NCBI RefSeq assembly: GCF_947503795.1 | Contig: NZ_CANNEZ010000001.1 | Location: forward strand, 1,355,001 to 1,419,000 | Length of the DNA stretch: 64,000 nt | Direction: 5' to 3' | From: an uncultured Jannaschia sp. | Lineage (GTDB): Bacteria > Pseudomonadota > Alphaproteobacteria > Rhodobacterales > Rhodobacteraceae | Notes under the pieces: generated by a model | What the model was told of the DNA's origin: nothing | The model's input: only the letters and a program-made list of their open reading frames with translations | The model's database searches: none | Shown here: positions 46,049 through 55,860 of the stretch, piece after piece | Numbering within the stretch: position 1 is the stretch's first letter | Layout of the letters: every line of letters starts with the position of its first letter | Translations under genes and position numbers: made by a program

Positions 46049-46912
46049 ATGACCGACGCCAGCGCATCAGATCGTCTCGTGATCCTCGGCTCCAAGGGCG
46101 GCCCCGCGATCCGGCGTGGCGGTCCGAACCCGACCGCGTCACTCCTTCAGATCGACGGGCGCGCTTGCGTGGTCGATTGCGGGCTCGGCGCGACGCGCGG
46201 ACTGGTCGAAGCCGGCCTCGATCTCAAGCGGCTCGACCTGATCTTCATCACCCATCTTCACAGCGACCATGTTCTCGAACTCGGCCCGCTGCTCCACACC
46301 GCCTGGACCAGCGGCTGGTCGACACCTGTGGCGATCTACGGGCCGCCGGGCCTCGACGCGCTCTGGCACGGGTTCCTCGCGTCGCTGGCCTACGATATCG
46401 ACCTGCGCATCGCCGACGAAGGCCGCCCCGACATGCGCGACCTCGTCACGATCCACGAGATCGCCGAAGGCCCGCTCGACGTGCCGGGCCTCGAGGTCGC
46501 AGCGCTCCGTGTTCACCATCCGCCCGTCACCGACTGCTTCGCGCTCCGCTTCGACGGCGCGACAAGGCGTGTCGTCTTCAGCGCGGATACCGCGCCATTC
46601 CCGCCGCTGGAGGATTTCGCACGCGACGCCGACATCCTGATCCACGAGGCGATGCTGGAGCGCGGGATCGACCGGCTGGTGGCCAAGACCGGCAACGGCA
46701 AGCGGTTGAAGGCGCATATCATGGCCAGCCATACCGAGGCCGCCGATGTCGCACGGCTCGCGACCCGCGCGCGCGTGCGCCATCTGGTCCTGCATCACCT
46801 GGTGCCGGCGGATGACCCGGAGATCGGACGGGATGATTTCGAGGCCGCCGTCACGCCGCATTACGACGGACGGCTGACGGTCGCCTCGGACGGGCTGTCG
46901 ATCCCGCTCTGA
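46049..46912 (+). CDS. MBL-fold metal-dependent hydrolase
   Basis: A 287-residue metallo-beta-lactamase-fold protein with the zinc motif THLHSDHVLELG near residue 73, a following SADTAPFPPL that supplies the metal-bridging Asp, and a late His (HHLVPAD). The pattern fits the RNase Z/arylsulfatase-like branch rather than beta-lactamases proper. It ends shortly before a LuxR-type regulator gene. The frame is open back to 45905, but homology starts at MTDASASDRLVILGSKGG. The substrate is not predictable. Confidence 0.8.
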   Translation: MTDASASDRLVILGSKGGPAIRRGGPNPTASLLQIDGRACVVDCGLGATRGLVEAGLDLKRLDLIFITHLHSDHVLELGPLLHTAWTSGWSTPVAIYGPPGLDALWHGFLASLAYDIDLRIADEGRPDMRDLVTIHEIAEGPLDVPGLEVAALRVHHPPVTDCFALRFDGATRRVVFSADTAPFPPLEDFARDADILIHEAMLERGIDRLVAKTGNGKRLKAHIMASHTEAADVARLATRARVRHLVLHHLVPADDPEIGRDDFEAAVTPHYDGRLTVASDGLSIPL

Positions 46913-46990
46913 CCACCCTCCCCCGGTTGCGCCTCGACTCCGATGCGGCGTGTTCGTAACTTGGCGCGGCCTGAGCCGTGCGGAGCCCGA

Positions 46991-47758
46991 ATGGACGATC
47001 TCGACCGTTATCTTCTGTCGTTGACCCGGCTGACGGAGCTGGAAGAGGTCTGGAACGCCCACGCCGCGCGCATGGCGACCTACGGGTTCGATCGCTGTCT
47101 CTACGCCGCGACGCGCTTCCGCACCGATAACGGCATGGGCGACCTGCGCGACGCGCTGATCCTGACCAACCATCCGCGCGAATTCACCCAAGGGTATCTC
47201 GAGTCCGATCTCTTCCGCGATGCGCCGCTTGTCCGCTGGGCGATGCAGAACGTCGGCGTGATGAGCTGGTCCGAGATCCTGACCGATGCCAAGGCGGGCA
47301 AGCTCTCGCCTGCAGAGCTTCGCGTGATGGAGTTCAATCGTCGCCACGGCGTCAACGCGGGCTACGGGATCAGCTTTCCGCGGGTGTCGCCGCGCACCGG
47401 GCACGGGATCGGACTGGCCTCGACGACCATGACCCAAGAGGCGGTCGATGCCCTCTGGCAGGACAAGGGCGACGAGATTGAGCTTCTCAACAACGTCGCG
47501 CATCTGGTGATCCTGTCCCTGCCCTATGGCGAGCATGGCCACGCGCTGACCCTGCGCCAGCGCGAGGTGCTGGAGCTGGTGGCTGACGGCAAGACGGCGC
47601 AGGACGTGGCACAGGTGCTGGGTCTGACGGCGGCGACGGTCGAGAAACACATGCGTCTCGCGCGCGAAGCCCTCGACGTCGAGACCACGGCGCAGGCCAT
47701 CCGCAAGGCCACGATCCAGAATCAGGTCTTCCGCTACGAGAATGCCGACGCGGGGTAA
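46991..47758 (+). CDS. LuxR-type regulator with autoinducer-binding domain (orphan)
   Basis: A 255-residue LuxR-family protein. The N-terminal autoinducer domain has LESDLFRDAPLVRW, including the Asp, Pro and Trp positions used by TraR/LuxR for acyl-homoserine lactone contact, and the C-terminus is a HTH (LTLRQREVLELVADGKTAQD, TAATVEKHMRLAREAL). The ATG at 46991 follows GGAG. No luxI synthase is adjacent, so it is a solo receptor unless a synthase lies elsewhere. Confidence 0.85.
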   Translation: MDDLDRYLLSLTRLTELEEVWNAHAARMATYGFDRCLYAATRFRTDNGMGDLRDALILTNHPREFTQGYLESDLFRDAPLVRWAMQNVGVMSWSEILTDAKAGKLSPAELRVMEFNRRHGVNAGYGISFPRVSPRTGHGIGLASTTMTQEAVDALWQDKGDEIELLNNVAHLVILSLPYGEHGHALTLRQREVLELVADGKTAQDVAQVLGLTAATVEKHMRLAREALDVETTAQAIRKATIQNQVFRYENADAG

Positions 47759-47964
47759 GGAATCCCTGACTTGGGCCATCGCTTCCCTAGCGTCATGCTG
47801 AACCCGTCCGGTGAGATCGGGGCCGTTCGCCCCGAAGGACACCCCGGCGGGTCGGCGCGCATCGTTACGCGTGGCCACCGTTCGGTCTGACGCGGCGGCG
47901 GGCATGGTTTCGTCCGTCGTCGACTGCGGCCCCGCCTCTCCCTCCCCAAGGGGCCAGACGTACG

Positions 47965-47994
47965 GGCGGCGCCGAGTGTGACCCCGGCGCCGCC
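47965..47994 (-). terminator. Hairpin terminator after tsf
   Basis: Perfect 10-bp arms GGCGGCGCCG/CGGCGCCGCC surround a 10-base loop, 24 bp past the tsf stop on the minus strand. No U-tract is present, so the terminator call rests on stem strength and location. Confidence 0.55.
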
Positions 47995-48018
47995 AAATCC
48001 TCCAACGATATCAGTGGG

Positions 48019-48894
48019 TCAGGCTCGGCCGACCTTGGCGACCTCGGCGGCGAAATCTTCCTTCACGACCTCGATGCCCTCGCCCACTTCCAGCCGGACG
48101 AAGCCGGTGATCGAGACACCGGCCTCGGCCGCGGCCTGTGCGACGGTCAGGTCGGGGTTCACGACGAACTGCTGGTTCAGCAGCGTGACCTCGGACATGT
48201 ACTTCTTCATCCGGCCCTCGATCATCTTCTCGATGACCTGCTCGGGCTTGCCGCTCTCGCGGGCGATGTCGATCTGGACCTGACGCTCCTTCTCGACGAT
48301 CGCGGCGTCGAGATCGTCTTCCGACAGCGAGGCCGGGTTCACGGCCGCAACATGCATCGCGACCTGCTTGCCGAAGGCGTCATTGGCCCCCGACAGCGCG
48401 ACCAGAACGCCGATCTTGCCCATGCCGGGGGCGGCCGCGTTGTGCACATAGGAGGTCACGGCGTCGCCCGAGAGCTTGGCCATGCGGCGCACGGTCATGT
48501 TCTCGCCGATGGTCGCGATCTTGTCGGTCACGATGGCCTCGATCGACTTGCCGCCGATCTCGAACGCCGTCAGCGCGCCCAGATCCGGAACGGCCAGCGC
48601 GGTCTGCGTGATCTCGGAGACCATCTTCTGGAAATCGGCGTTCTTGGCGACGAAATCGGTTTCGGAATTGACCTCGACCGCGACGCCCGTGCCGTCCTTG
48701 ACGGCGACGGCCACGAGGCCCTCGGCGGCGGTGCGGCCCGACTTCTTCGCGGCCTTGGCCAGGCCCTTGGTCCGCAGCCAGTCGATGGCCGCTTCCATGT
48801 CGCCATCGGTTTCGGTCAGCGCCTTCTTGGCGTCCATCATGCCTGCGCCGGTCGTGTCGCGCAGCTCTTTCACCATGCTCGCGGTGATCGCCAT
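48019..48894 (-). CDS. tsf: Elongation factor Ts
   Basis: A 291-residue guanine nucleotide exchange factor for EF-Tu. It opens [20 protein letters not shown] (UBA domain), with the TDFVAKN motif that contacts EF-Tu and a second dimerisation domain later. A GGAGACG ribosome-binding site precedes ATG 48894; nine codons further upstream are in frame but not homologous. It follows rpsB on the minus strand after 78 bp, as in most bacteria. Confidence 0.97.
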   Translation of the reverse strand: MAITASMVKELRDTTGAGMMDAKKALTETDGDMEAAIDWLRTKGLAKAAKKSGRTAAEGLVAVAVKDGTGVAVEVNSETDFVAKNADFQKMVSEITQTALAVPDLGALTAFEIGGKSIEAIVTDKIATIGENMTVRRMAKLSGDAVTSYVHNAAAPGMGKIGVLVALSGANDAFGKQVAMHVAAVNPASLSEDDLDAAIVEKERQVQIDIARESGKPEQVIEKMIEGRMKKYMSEVTLLNQQFVVNPDLTVAQAAAEAGVSITGFVRLEVGEGIEVVKEDFAAEVAKVGRA

Positions 48895-48972
48895 GATTTC
48901 GTCTCCTGTGAATGTGGTCATCGGGACGCGGTTACGTGAACCGCGCCCCGCAAGTGTTTGACGTCGAAGCGA

Positions 48973-49797
48973 TCAGGCTTCGGCGGCAGCCTCTTCGGCC
49001 GGGGCCGCGTCCGCGGGGGCCTCGGCGGCCTCCTCGGCGGGGGCGGCCTCGACGGCCTCCTCGGTGGCGCCCTCTTCCATGGCACCGATATCGACGCCGG
49101 CGGCGCCGAGCTGCGCGCTCATGCCGTCGAGCGCCGCACGGGCCACGAGGTCGCAATAGAGCGCGATGGCGCGCGCCGCGTCATCGTTGCCGGGGATGAT
49201 GTAGTCCACGCCATCGGGCGAGCAGTTGGTGTCGACGACCGCGACGACCGGGATGCCCAGCTTCTTGGCTTCGGCGATGGCGAGGTCTTCCTTGTTGACG
49301 TCGACCACGAAGATCAGGTCAGGCAGACCGCCCATCTCGCGGATGCCGCCGAGGGACGCCTGCAGCTTGCCCTGGTCGCGCTCCATGCCGAGACGCTCTT
49401 TCTTGGTCAGCCCCTCGAAGCCCTGCTCCATCGCTTCATCGATGGACTTCAGGCGGTTGATCGAGTTCGAGACCGTCTTCCAGTTGGTGAGCGTGCCGCC
49501 CAGCCAACGGTGGTTCATGTAGTACTGCGCGCAGCGCTCGGCAGCGTCGGCGATCGGCTTCTGCGCCTGGCGCTTGGTGCCGACGAAGAGGATGCGGCCG
49601 CCGCGGGCCACGGTGTCACGAACGACCGTAAGGGCTTGATCCAGAAGCGGAACCGTCTGGGTCAGGTCCAGGATGTGGATACCGTTCTTGGCGCCGTAGA
49701 TATACGGGCCCATCCGGGGATTCCAACGCTGGGTCTGGTGGCCGAAGTGCACGCCGGCCTCGAGGAGCTGACGCAGGGAAAATTCAGGCAAAGCCAT
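48973..49797 (-). CDS. rpsB: Ribosomal protein S2
   Basis: A 274-residue small-subunit protein. It starts [20 protein letters not shown] and contains [20 protein letters not shown] and [15 protein letters not shown]. An Ala/Glu-rich tail (about 245-274) is longer than in E. coli. It heads rpsB-tsf, and the 5' region has a stable hairpin (49949-49969) that may be part of a leader. In-frame sequence further upstream is not S2-like. Confidence 0.97.
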   Translation of the reverse strand: MALPEFSLRQLLEAGVHFGHQTQRWNPRMGPYIYGAKNGIHILDLTQTVPLLDQALTVVRDTVARGGRILFVGTKRQAQKPIADAAERCAQYYMNHRWLGGTLTNWKTVSNSINRLKSIDEAMEQGFEGLTKKERLGMERDQGKLQASLGGIREMGGLPDLIFVVDVNKEDLAIAEAKKLGIPVVAVVDTNCSPDGVDYIIPGNDDAARAIALYCDLVARAALDGMSAQLGAAGVDIGAMEEGATEEAVEAAPAEEAAEAPADAAPAEEAAAEA

Positions 49798-49991
49798 GTT
49801 TCTCGTAACCTTTCCGGTTTGTGCCTCGGCGGGGGTTTCGACCATATGGCCAACCGGTGGACCTGTCGGGGATGTCTCCCCCGGAGGCCCGCCCCCGCCT
49901 GTGAAGTGCCGCTCGCTTACGGGATGATTCCGCCCGCCGCAAGGGGATCGGGCGCAAAGGATGCGCCCGGATTCCGTCTCGACCGTATTTC

Positions 49992-50013
49992 GGCGGGCCG
50001 GGGGCGGCCCGCC
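49992..50013 (-). terminator. Hairpin after the SYLF lipoprotein gene
   Basis: GGCGGGCCG and CGGCCCGCC are perfect 9-bp arms with a four-base loop, lying 7 bp past the stop of the SYLF gene. No U-run follows. It separates this gene from rpsB. Confidence 0.5.
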
Positions 50014-50020
50014 CATCGGG

Positions 50021-50578
50021 TCAGGGGATGATGCGGTTGTACTTGGCGCCTTCGAGCGACGCCCCGGCCAGCAGGCCCGCCTGCCCGAATACGACGGCGA
50101 CGACCGGCGTCAGGAGCGCCGTGGTGTCCGTCGTCAGCGCGCCCGCGCTGTTGGGCGTGACGTATTCGAGGTCGCCGCCCGCGGTCCAGCCGGTCGAGGT
50201 GCGGAAGTTCGACAGCGCCGGCTGCGTCATGAAGAAGAGCGCGTGGCTGTACTGCTGTCCGCCGATCTGCAGGCCGACCGACGCCGCCGTGGTCGAGTAA
50301 TAGTCGACCGTGACGCCGTCGATGCGCAGCGCGCCGCGCCCGTAGGCCCCGCCGAGGAAGAACCCGCCCTCGGTGACGACGGGCATCATCAGGATGCCCG
50401 CGGCCTTGCCCGCGAGAACCTGGGTGTCCGGCAGCGTGTCGTACATGAAATTGAAAGCGGCATCGACGCGCTGGTCGATGCGGGTGGCGCCGTTCGAGCC
50501 GACGCCGTTGCCGCACGCGGCGAGGGCCACGGGTGCGGAGGCGGCCGCGAGAAAGCGGCGACGCGTGAGTGCGGTCAT
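50021..50578 (-). CDS. SYLF/YSC84-domain lipoprotein
   Basis: A 185-residue exported lipoprotein. It starts [20 protein letters not shown] and continues to an LAAC lipobox with Cys at residue 22; the RRRF pair suggests Tat export. The mature part is a SYLF (YSC84) domain with [23 protein letters not shown] and [15 protein letters not shown], known in bacteria as lipid-binding or stress proteins of unclear role. The start at 50578 is preferred because upstream codons would precede the Tat signal. Confidence 0.82.
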   Translation of the reverse strand: MTALTRRRFLAAASAPVALAACGNGVGSNGATRIDQRVDAAFNFMYDTLPDTQVLAGKAAGILMMPVVTEGGFFLGGAYGRGALRIDGVTVDYYSTTAASVGLQIGGQQYSHALFFMTQPALSNFRTSTGWTAGGDLEYVTPNSAGALTTDTTALLTPVVAVVFGQAGLLAGASLEGAKYNRIIP

Positions 50579-50679
50579 GGGATCTGTCCTGTCCAAAGTC
50601 TGCTCTGCCGAGGTCTTGCTGCCCCGGTCGTGCGCGAAGGATAGCAAAGCCTCACCCTTCTGTCACCACCGATGCGCCC

Positions 50680-51996
50680 TCAGGGCGTCCAACCGCCGGG
50701 GGTCGCTTCGGGGGCGTCCGTCTCGGTGTCCGTCTCGGTTTCCGGCGCGGCGTCCGACAGCGCGGGAAAGCCCGCGGTGAAGCGCGCCGCCTGACGGGCC
50801 GTCCAGCGCACGGAGATGTCGGCGCCGGTCTCGTCGCGGGCGACTTCGGATTGCACGACGCCTTCCTCGTGGAGCCAGGCCCGCGCGCGCCCATCGGCAT
50901 AGGGCACGGACAGCACGTCCTCGGTCAGCGTTTCGGTCAGGTCGGTCTCGACGCGGTCGAGGATTGCGTCCAGCCCCTGCCCCGTTAGCGCCGACGCGAG
51001 ATAAACGTCGTCCCGTCGCGCCGCGAGGTTCGTGGCGGCCTGCAGGTCGGCGGGATCGAGCTGATCGGCCTTGTTCCAGATCTCGATACGCGGGATCTCG
51101 TCGTCGGTCCCGAGCGCCTCGAGGATTGCCTCGACGTCGCGGGCCTGCGCTTCGGATTCGGGATGCGAGATGTCGCGGACATGGACGATGAGGTCGGCGT
51201 CGAGCACCTCCTCGAGCGTGGCGCGGAACGCGGCGACGAGCTGCGTCGGCAGGTCCGAGATGAATCCCACCGTGTCCGAGAGGATCACGTCGAGACCGCC
51301 CTCCAGCTCGATCGCACGCATCGTCGGGTCGAGCGTCGCGAACAGCATGTCCTTGGCCAGCACGTCCGCCCCGGTCAGCCGGTTGAAGAGCGTGGATTTG
51401 CCCGCGTTGGTGTAACCGACCAGCGCCACGACCGGATACGGCACCTTGGCGCGGGCGGCGCGGTGCAGCTCGCGCGTCTTGACGACCTTCTCGAGCTGGC
51501 GGCGCAGCTTGACCATCTGTTCGTCGATCGCGCGACGGTCCGCCTCGATCTGTGTCTCGCCGGGGCCGCCGACAAAGCCGAGCCCGCCGCGCTGCCGCTC
51601 GAGGTGCGTCCAGGCCCGAACGAGGCGCGTGCGCTGATAGCTGAGCGCGGCGAGTTCGACCTGAAGCACGCCCTCGCGCGTGGCGGCCCGATCGGCGAAG
51701 ATTTCCAGGATGAGCGACGTGCGGTCCAGCAATTTGACCCGCCATGCCTTTTCCAGATTGCGCTGCTGCACGGGACTGACCGTGCCGTCGATCAGCACGA
51801 GCTCGATCTCGTCGGCTTCGATCCGCGCGCGCAACTCCTCGACCTTGCCCGTCCCGAAGAGAAGCCCCGGATGGGGCTTCGGCAGGCGCACCGTCATTGC
51901 GTCCACGACGTCGAGCCCAGGCAGCGCATGTGCCAAGGAGACCGCCTCTTCGAGCGCGAGGGCCGGCGCGCGGCCGGATCGGTCGCCGCCGCGCAT
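50680..51996 (-). CDS. hflX: GTPase HflX (start codon unclear)
   Basis: A ribosome-associated GTPase that rescues stalled 70S particles. It has HflX N-terminal region (LLFGTGKVEELRARIEADEI), the coiled linker GPGETQIEADRRAI, and G1 GYTNAGKSTLFNRL, G3 DTVGFI and G4 NKAD. The first ATG, at 51996, gives 438 residues, but the conserved HflX start (TRALILHPD) is encoded just upstream of that ATG, in the same open frame and with no ATG, GTG or TTG before the hfq stop. The real protein is therefore probably 10-30 residues longer, from a rare start codon. It follows hfq as usual. Confidence 0.93.
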   Translation of the reverse strand: MRGGDRSGRAPALALEEAVSLAHALPGLDVVDAMTVRLPKPHPGLLFGTGKVEELRARIEADEIELVLIDGTVSPVQQRNLEKAWRVKLLDRTSLILEIFADRAATREGVLQVELAALSYQRTRLVRAWTHLERQRGGLGFVGGPGETQIEADRRAIDEQMVKLRRQLEKVVKTRELHRAARAKVPYPVVALVGYTNAGKSTLFNRLTGADVLAKDMLFATLDPTMRAIELEGGLDVILSDTVGFISDLPTQLVAAFRATLEEVLDADLIVHVRDISHPESEAQARDVEAILEALGTDDEIPRIEIWNKADQLDPADLQAATNLAARRDDVYLASALTGQGLDAILDRVETDLTETLTEDVLSVPYADGRARAWLHEEGVVQSEVARDETGADISVRWTARQAARFTAGFPALSDAAPETETDTETDAPEATPGGWTP

Positions 51997-52060
51997 GTCG
52001 GGATGCAGGATCAGCGCGCGGGTCGGGACCGCCTCGGTCGAGAAGCCCGCGCCGCCTTGC

Positions 52061-52309
52061 TCAGGAGGATTCGCCAGAATCGTCCTCGCCGGAATAAAGG
52101 TTGATGGGCTGGGCCGGCATCACGGTCGAGATCGCGTGCTTGTAGACGAGCTGCGACTGGCCGTCGCGGCGCAGAAGCACGCAGAAATTGTCGAACCACG
52201 TGATGACGCCCTGCAGCTTGACGCCGTTGATCAGGAAGATCGTGACAGGCACCTTCGTCTTGCGGACGTGATTGAGAAACGCGTCCTGGAGATTCTGTTT
52301 GTCGGCCAT
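52061..52309 (-). CDS. hfq: RNA chaperone Hfq
   Basis: An 82-residue Sm-like hexamer that pairs small RNAs with mRNAs. It starts [20 protein letters not shown]; the Sm1 segment is [20 protein letters not shown], and the Sm2 motif is [13 protein letters not shown] with the proximal-face YKHA. The C-terminus is a short acidic tail. It is followed by hflX in overlapping register and lies downstream of trkH. Confidence 0.97.
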   Translation of the reverse strand: MADKQNLQDAFLNHVRKTKVPVTIFLINGVKLQGVITWFDNFCVLLRRDGQSQLVYKHAISTVMPAQPINLYSGEDDSGESS

Positions 52310-52436
52310 GAGTTCCTGTCCTCCGTGCCCTTCTCGGGCAACTCTTGATTGGGTCTGGAGGGAGTTATGGGACGGGTTCGGGTAATATTCTACCCCTTCC
52401 GGTGGTATTTTGACGTGGACCCCCACCCGTCGGCGG

Positions 52437-53948
52437 TCAACCGCGCCAGAAATCCGGATTGAAGAGCGCGATGAGCGCCAGTGTCTCAAGACGTCCCACC
52501 ACCATTGCTGCGGCCCAGACGGCCTTGGTCGCGTCGGGCAGCGCGTTCAGGCCCTGTGGGTCGATCCCGGCGACCTGCGCCAGCGGTCCGGTCGTGGCCA
52601 GCCCGGCGGTCGCCATGATGACGGCCGTTCCGAAGTCGAGCCCGGTGAAAGCCAGTGCCAGGGTGACGGCCGCCAGCGTCAGCGCGAAGAGCATGAAGAA
52701 GATCCATGCGGCCTCGATCCCGGCGAATGGCAGGTGCCGCTGCGCCCCCCGCCCGCCCGCGATCGAATGGGGATGCACGAGAAGGTTCATCTCGCGGCGG
52801 CCGTGGGCATAGAGCGCGTAGATCCGCAGAAGCTTCACGCCGCCCGCCGTGGTGGCGACCCCGCCGCCGAACATCGCGAGCCCGGCCAGAAGGACCGCCG
52901 GCGTCTCGAGGCCCGACCACGACTTGGCCGAGTTCCAATCCGCGCTCTCGAACCCCGTCGTCGTCAGGAACGACAGGACCGTGAAGGCCGACCCCCAGAG
53001 TGCGCGGAGCGCGGCACCCGTGTCCGAGACGGCATCGACCTCGAAGGCCCCGATCCAGTGGCGCAGGAACAGAAGCGTCGTGATGACCGCGACCACGGCA
53101 AGCGCGATGCGCACCTCGCGGTCCTGCGTCAGGCGGACGACCTGGTCGCGGTGAAGGTCGGCGGTAAAGGTCTGGCGCGTGACGGCGAAGGCGAAGAACG
53201 CGAAGACCGCCAGTTCCCCCCAACGGCCCGCCGGGCTTTCGGCGACGCCGCCGCCCGCCGTGATCCCCGAGGTCGACAGCGTCGACATCGCGTGGATGAC
53301 GGCGCGGGTGGGCGCCTCGCCCGCCAGCACGAGCACGGTCCAGAGGACCAGCGTCAGCCCGCCGTAGATCGGGCCCAGCACCGCCAGCGAGCGCGACAGG
53401 CGGCGCGACGGCTCGACCGAGGCGACGCGGATGTCGGCCGCCCGCCCACTTGCGGTCTGGGCGCGCGTGACCTCGAACCCGCCGAGACCCAGCGGCGCGA
53501 GGATCGCGGCCGCCGACACCCAGATCAGCAGGCCGCCTTGCCACGCCACCATCGCCCGCCAGAGATGCACGCTCTCGGACAGGCGGTCGGGTGCGAAGAG
53601 CGTGCCGCCGGTCGTCGTCACCGCGGCGACCATCTCGACATAGACGTTCACGAAGCGGGTATCGCCGACGATCTCGGAGACGGGGAACGCCGCCAGCACC
53701 GGCAGCACGGTGTAGGCCGACAGGAGCGCCACGAGCTGGCTGCGCGTCACGTTGCGCGACTGCTCGCGGGCCGTGGCGACGGCGAGACCGATCAGCAGCG
53801 CCAGAAGCAGCGTGGCCCAGTAGAAGAAGGCGCGCGATTCCGCGTGGGCGTCTCGGATAACGGCGTGGATCGCCAGCAGGTACATCGACGCCGCAAGGAT
53901 CATCGCAAGCACCACCAGCGGCGGGACGCGCGCCAGCAGGCGACCCAT
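52437..53948 (-). CDS. trkH: Potassium uptake channel protein TrkH
   Basis: A 503-residue polytopic protein. Four selectivity-filter loops can be read in order: [28 protein letters not shown] and AGLATTGPL, the MPM repeats of Trk/Ktr channels. It takes up K+ with TrkA gating. Its ATG shares a base with the trkA stop (TGATG), so the two are coupled. Confidence 0.94.
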   Translation of the reverse strand: MGRLLARVPPLVVLAMILAASMYLLAIHAVIRDAHAESRAFFYWATLLLALLIGLAVATAREQSRNVTRSQLVALLSAYTVLPVLAAFPVSEIVGDTRFVNVYVEMVAAVTTTGGTLFAPDRLSESVHLWRAMVAWQGGLLIWVSAAAILAPLGLGGFEVTRAQTASGRAADIRVASVEPSRRLSRSLAVLGPIYGGLTLVLWTVLVLAGEAPTRAVIHAMSTLSTSGITAGGGVAESPAGRWGELAVFAFFAFAVTRQTFTADLHRDQVVRLTQDREVRIALAVVAVITTLLFLRHWIGAFEVDAVSDTGAALRALWGSAFTVLSFLTTTGFESADWNSAKSWSGLETPAVLLAGLAMFGGGVATTAGGVKLLRIYALYAHGRREMNLLVHPHSIAGGRGAQRHLPFAGIEAAWIFFMLFALTLAAVTLALAFTGLDFGTAVIMATAGLATTGPLAQVAGIDPQGLNALPDATKAVWAAAMVVGRLETLALIALFNPDFWRG

Positions 53949-55333
53949 CAGAAGAAGTCCACCTGCACCTGCAACAGTCGCTCGACCTCGGGGACGTCCG
54001 CCGAGAGCGCGAAGATCACGACCACGTCGCCCTCGTCGATCCGGCTGCCGCCTTCGGGGCGCACGACGCGGCCGTCGGCCTTGCGGATCGCGCCGACAAG
54101 CGCGCCTTCGGGAAAACCGATGTCGCGGATCTGGCGGCCCGCCATGGGCGAGGTGGACATGACCTGCGCCTCGATCACCTCGGCCTCGCTATCGCCCACG
54201 GAATAGACGTTGCGCACGCGCCCGTGCCGGACATGCCGCAGGATCGAGGATACGGTGGTCTGGCGGGGATTCACGTAGGCGTCGATCTGGAGCGGGCCTA
54301 GCAGCGGCACCAGCGTCGGATCGTTGACCAGCGCGATCGTCTTGGCGCAGCCCGCGGCGCGCGCGCGGACGGCGGCCAGCATGTTGGTCTTGTCGTCGTC
54401 GGTGACGGTCAGGACGGCGTCGGCCCGGTCGATATTGGCCTCGCGCAGAAGCTCGATATCGAGCCCGTCGCCCGAGAGCACGATCGTCCGCTCCAGCGCC
54501 TCGGCCGCGCGTTCGGCGCATTTGCGGTTCTTCTCGATCATCTTGGCGCGGATGCGCTCGGGTGCGGCCTCCAGCGCCTCGGCCACGGCGAGGCCGACAT
54601 TGCCGCCGCCGATGATGACGACGCGCTCCTGCTTGCGGACGGTCTTGCCGAAGATCTCCTGCGTGCGGGTCAGGTCGTCGGTGTGGCACTGGATGTAGAC
54701 TTGGTCGCCGGCCTGAAGCTGGTCGCCGGGCTCGGGCGCAAACAGGCGGCCGCCCTTGGCGCGCCGGACCCCCACCACCACCGCGCGCAGCGTCGAGAAC
54801 AGCTCCGAGAGCTGGCGGAGCGGCGTGTCGAGCACCGGGCAGTCGGCGTCGAGATGGAGGCCGATGAACTGGCTCTTGCCGTCCATGAACTCCTCGACGT
54901 CGAAGGCTTCGGGCGCGCGCAGGCGACGGAGCGCGGCCTCGGCCACCTCGCGTTCGGGCGAGATGACGACGTCGATCGGCAGGTGGTCGCGCCGGTAGAG
55001 ATCGGCGCGCATCGCGGTCAGGTAGGATTGCGCCCGGAGCCGCGCGATCTTGCGCGGCACGGTGAAGATCGAATGGGCCACCTGGCAGGTGACCATGTTG
55101 ACCTCGTCGGAATGGGTCGCCGCGATCAGCATGTCCGCGTCCTCGGCGCCCGCGCGCTCCAGCACGTCGGGATAGGAGGCATGGCCCGTGATCCCTTGTA
55201 CGTCCAGCGTATCGGTGGCGCGGTGGACGAGGTCGGGGTTGTTGTCGACGACCGTGACGTCGTTGCGCTCGCCCGCGAGATGTCGTGCGATCTGCCAGCC
55301 GACCTGGCCCGCGCCGCAGATGATGACCTTCAT
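53948..55333 (-). CDS. trkA: Potassium uptake regulator TrkA
   Basis: A 461-residue cytosolic protein with two RCK (TrkA-N, TrkA-C) repeats. The first dinucleotide motif is KVIICGAGQVGWQIARHLAG and the second VVIIGGGNVGLAVAEALE. Length matches E. coli TrkA. It is immediately upstream of trkH on the minus strand, next to the nitrogen genes as commonly seen in alphaproteobacteria. Confidence 0.96.
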   Translation of the reverse strand: MKVIICGAGQVGWQIARHLAGERNDVTVVDNNPDLVHRATDTLDVQGITGHASYPDVLERAGAEDADMLIAATHSDEVNMVTCQVAHSIFTVPRKIARLRAQSYLTAMRADLYRRDHLPIDVVISPEREVAEAALRRLRAPEAFDVEEFMDGKSQFIGLHLDADCPVLDTPLRQLSELFSTLRAVVVGVRRAKGGRLFAPEPGDQLQAGDQVYIQCHTDDLTRTQEIFGKTVRKQERVVIIGGGNVGLAVAEALEAAPERIRAKMIEKNRKCAERAAEALERTIVLSGDGLDIELLREANIDRADAVLTVTDDDKTNMLAAVRARAAGCAKTIALVNDPTLVPLLGPLQIDAYVNPRQTTVSSILRHVRHGRVRNVYSVGDSEAEVIEAQVMSTSPMAGRQIRDIGFPEGALVGAIRKADGRVVRPEGGSRIDEGDVVVIFALSADVPEVERLLQVQVDFF

Positions 55334-55443
55334 GGATGCCCTCGGGCGCGGTTTCCTGAGGCTCCGGGTTACGCCTGCCCCGCGGTTCGGTCAATGCGGG
55401 CGGGCCTGTTGCCTAAGCGGCAGGCACCGCTAGCTTATCGCGC

Positions 55444-55860
55444 ATGATACGCTTCCTGCTCCCGCTCGCACTGCTCGCCGCCTGTGCCGCCGCCGATCGC
55501 CCCGTCTGGCTGAAGCCGGGCGTCGAGGCGGCGACGGCCGAACAGGAGTTCCTGTCCTGCGCCGCCACGGCGCAGGCGCAGTTCCCGGCGGCAACCGGCA
55601 TCGCGACAGCGCCGCGTATTACGCTGGGCGGCCGCGTCTGCGAGGGCAGCGTCTGTATCGGCGCGGCCGGGCCGGACGTGTTCGACTACGACCGGAACGA
55701 CAATCTGCGCGACCGCTCGATCGCGGCCTGCATGGGGGCCAAGGGATACGACCTGGCCACGCTGCCCGCCTGCAGCGGCGCGGTGACGCCGCTGACGAGC
55801 CATCCGTTCGACGCGCGGGGCGTCTGCGTCACCGGAGACGGGATGCTGGCCGCGCGCTAG
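55444..55860 (+). CDS. Small Cys-containing lipoprotein, unknown function
   Basis: A 138-residue product with a short signal MIRFLLPLALLAAC, giving an LAAC lipobox (Cys14), so it is probably membrane-anchored. Several further Cys residues (for example VCEGSVC and PACSG) could form disulfides. No ribosome-binding site is obvious. The gene lies between divergent trkA and convergent ntrX, with its end overlapping ntrX by four bases. I recognise no family. Confidence 0.55.
   Translation: MIRFLLPLALLAACAAADRPVWLKPGVEAATAEQEFLSCAATAQAQFPAATGIATAPRITLGGRVCEGSVCIGAAGPDVFDYDRNDNLRDRSIAACMGAKGYDLATLPACSGAVTPLTSHPFDARGVCVTGDGMLAAR

Noticed and set aside
46991-47758. A quorum-sensing luxR-luxI pair
   Set aside because: No acyl-homoserine lactone synthase gene is present on either side of the regulator.
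46139-47905. Minus-strand open frame of 588 codons opposite the MBL-fold and LuxR-type genes
   Set aside because: Both sense genes have clear catalytic or binding motifs; the antisense has none.
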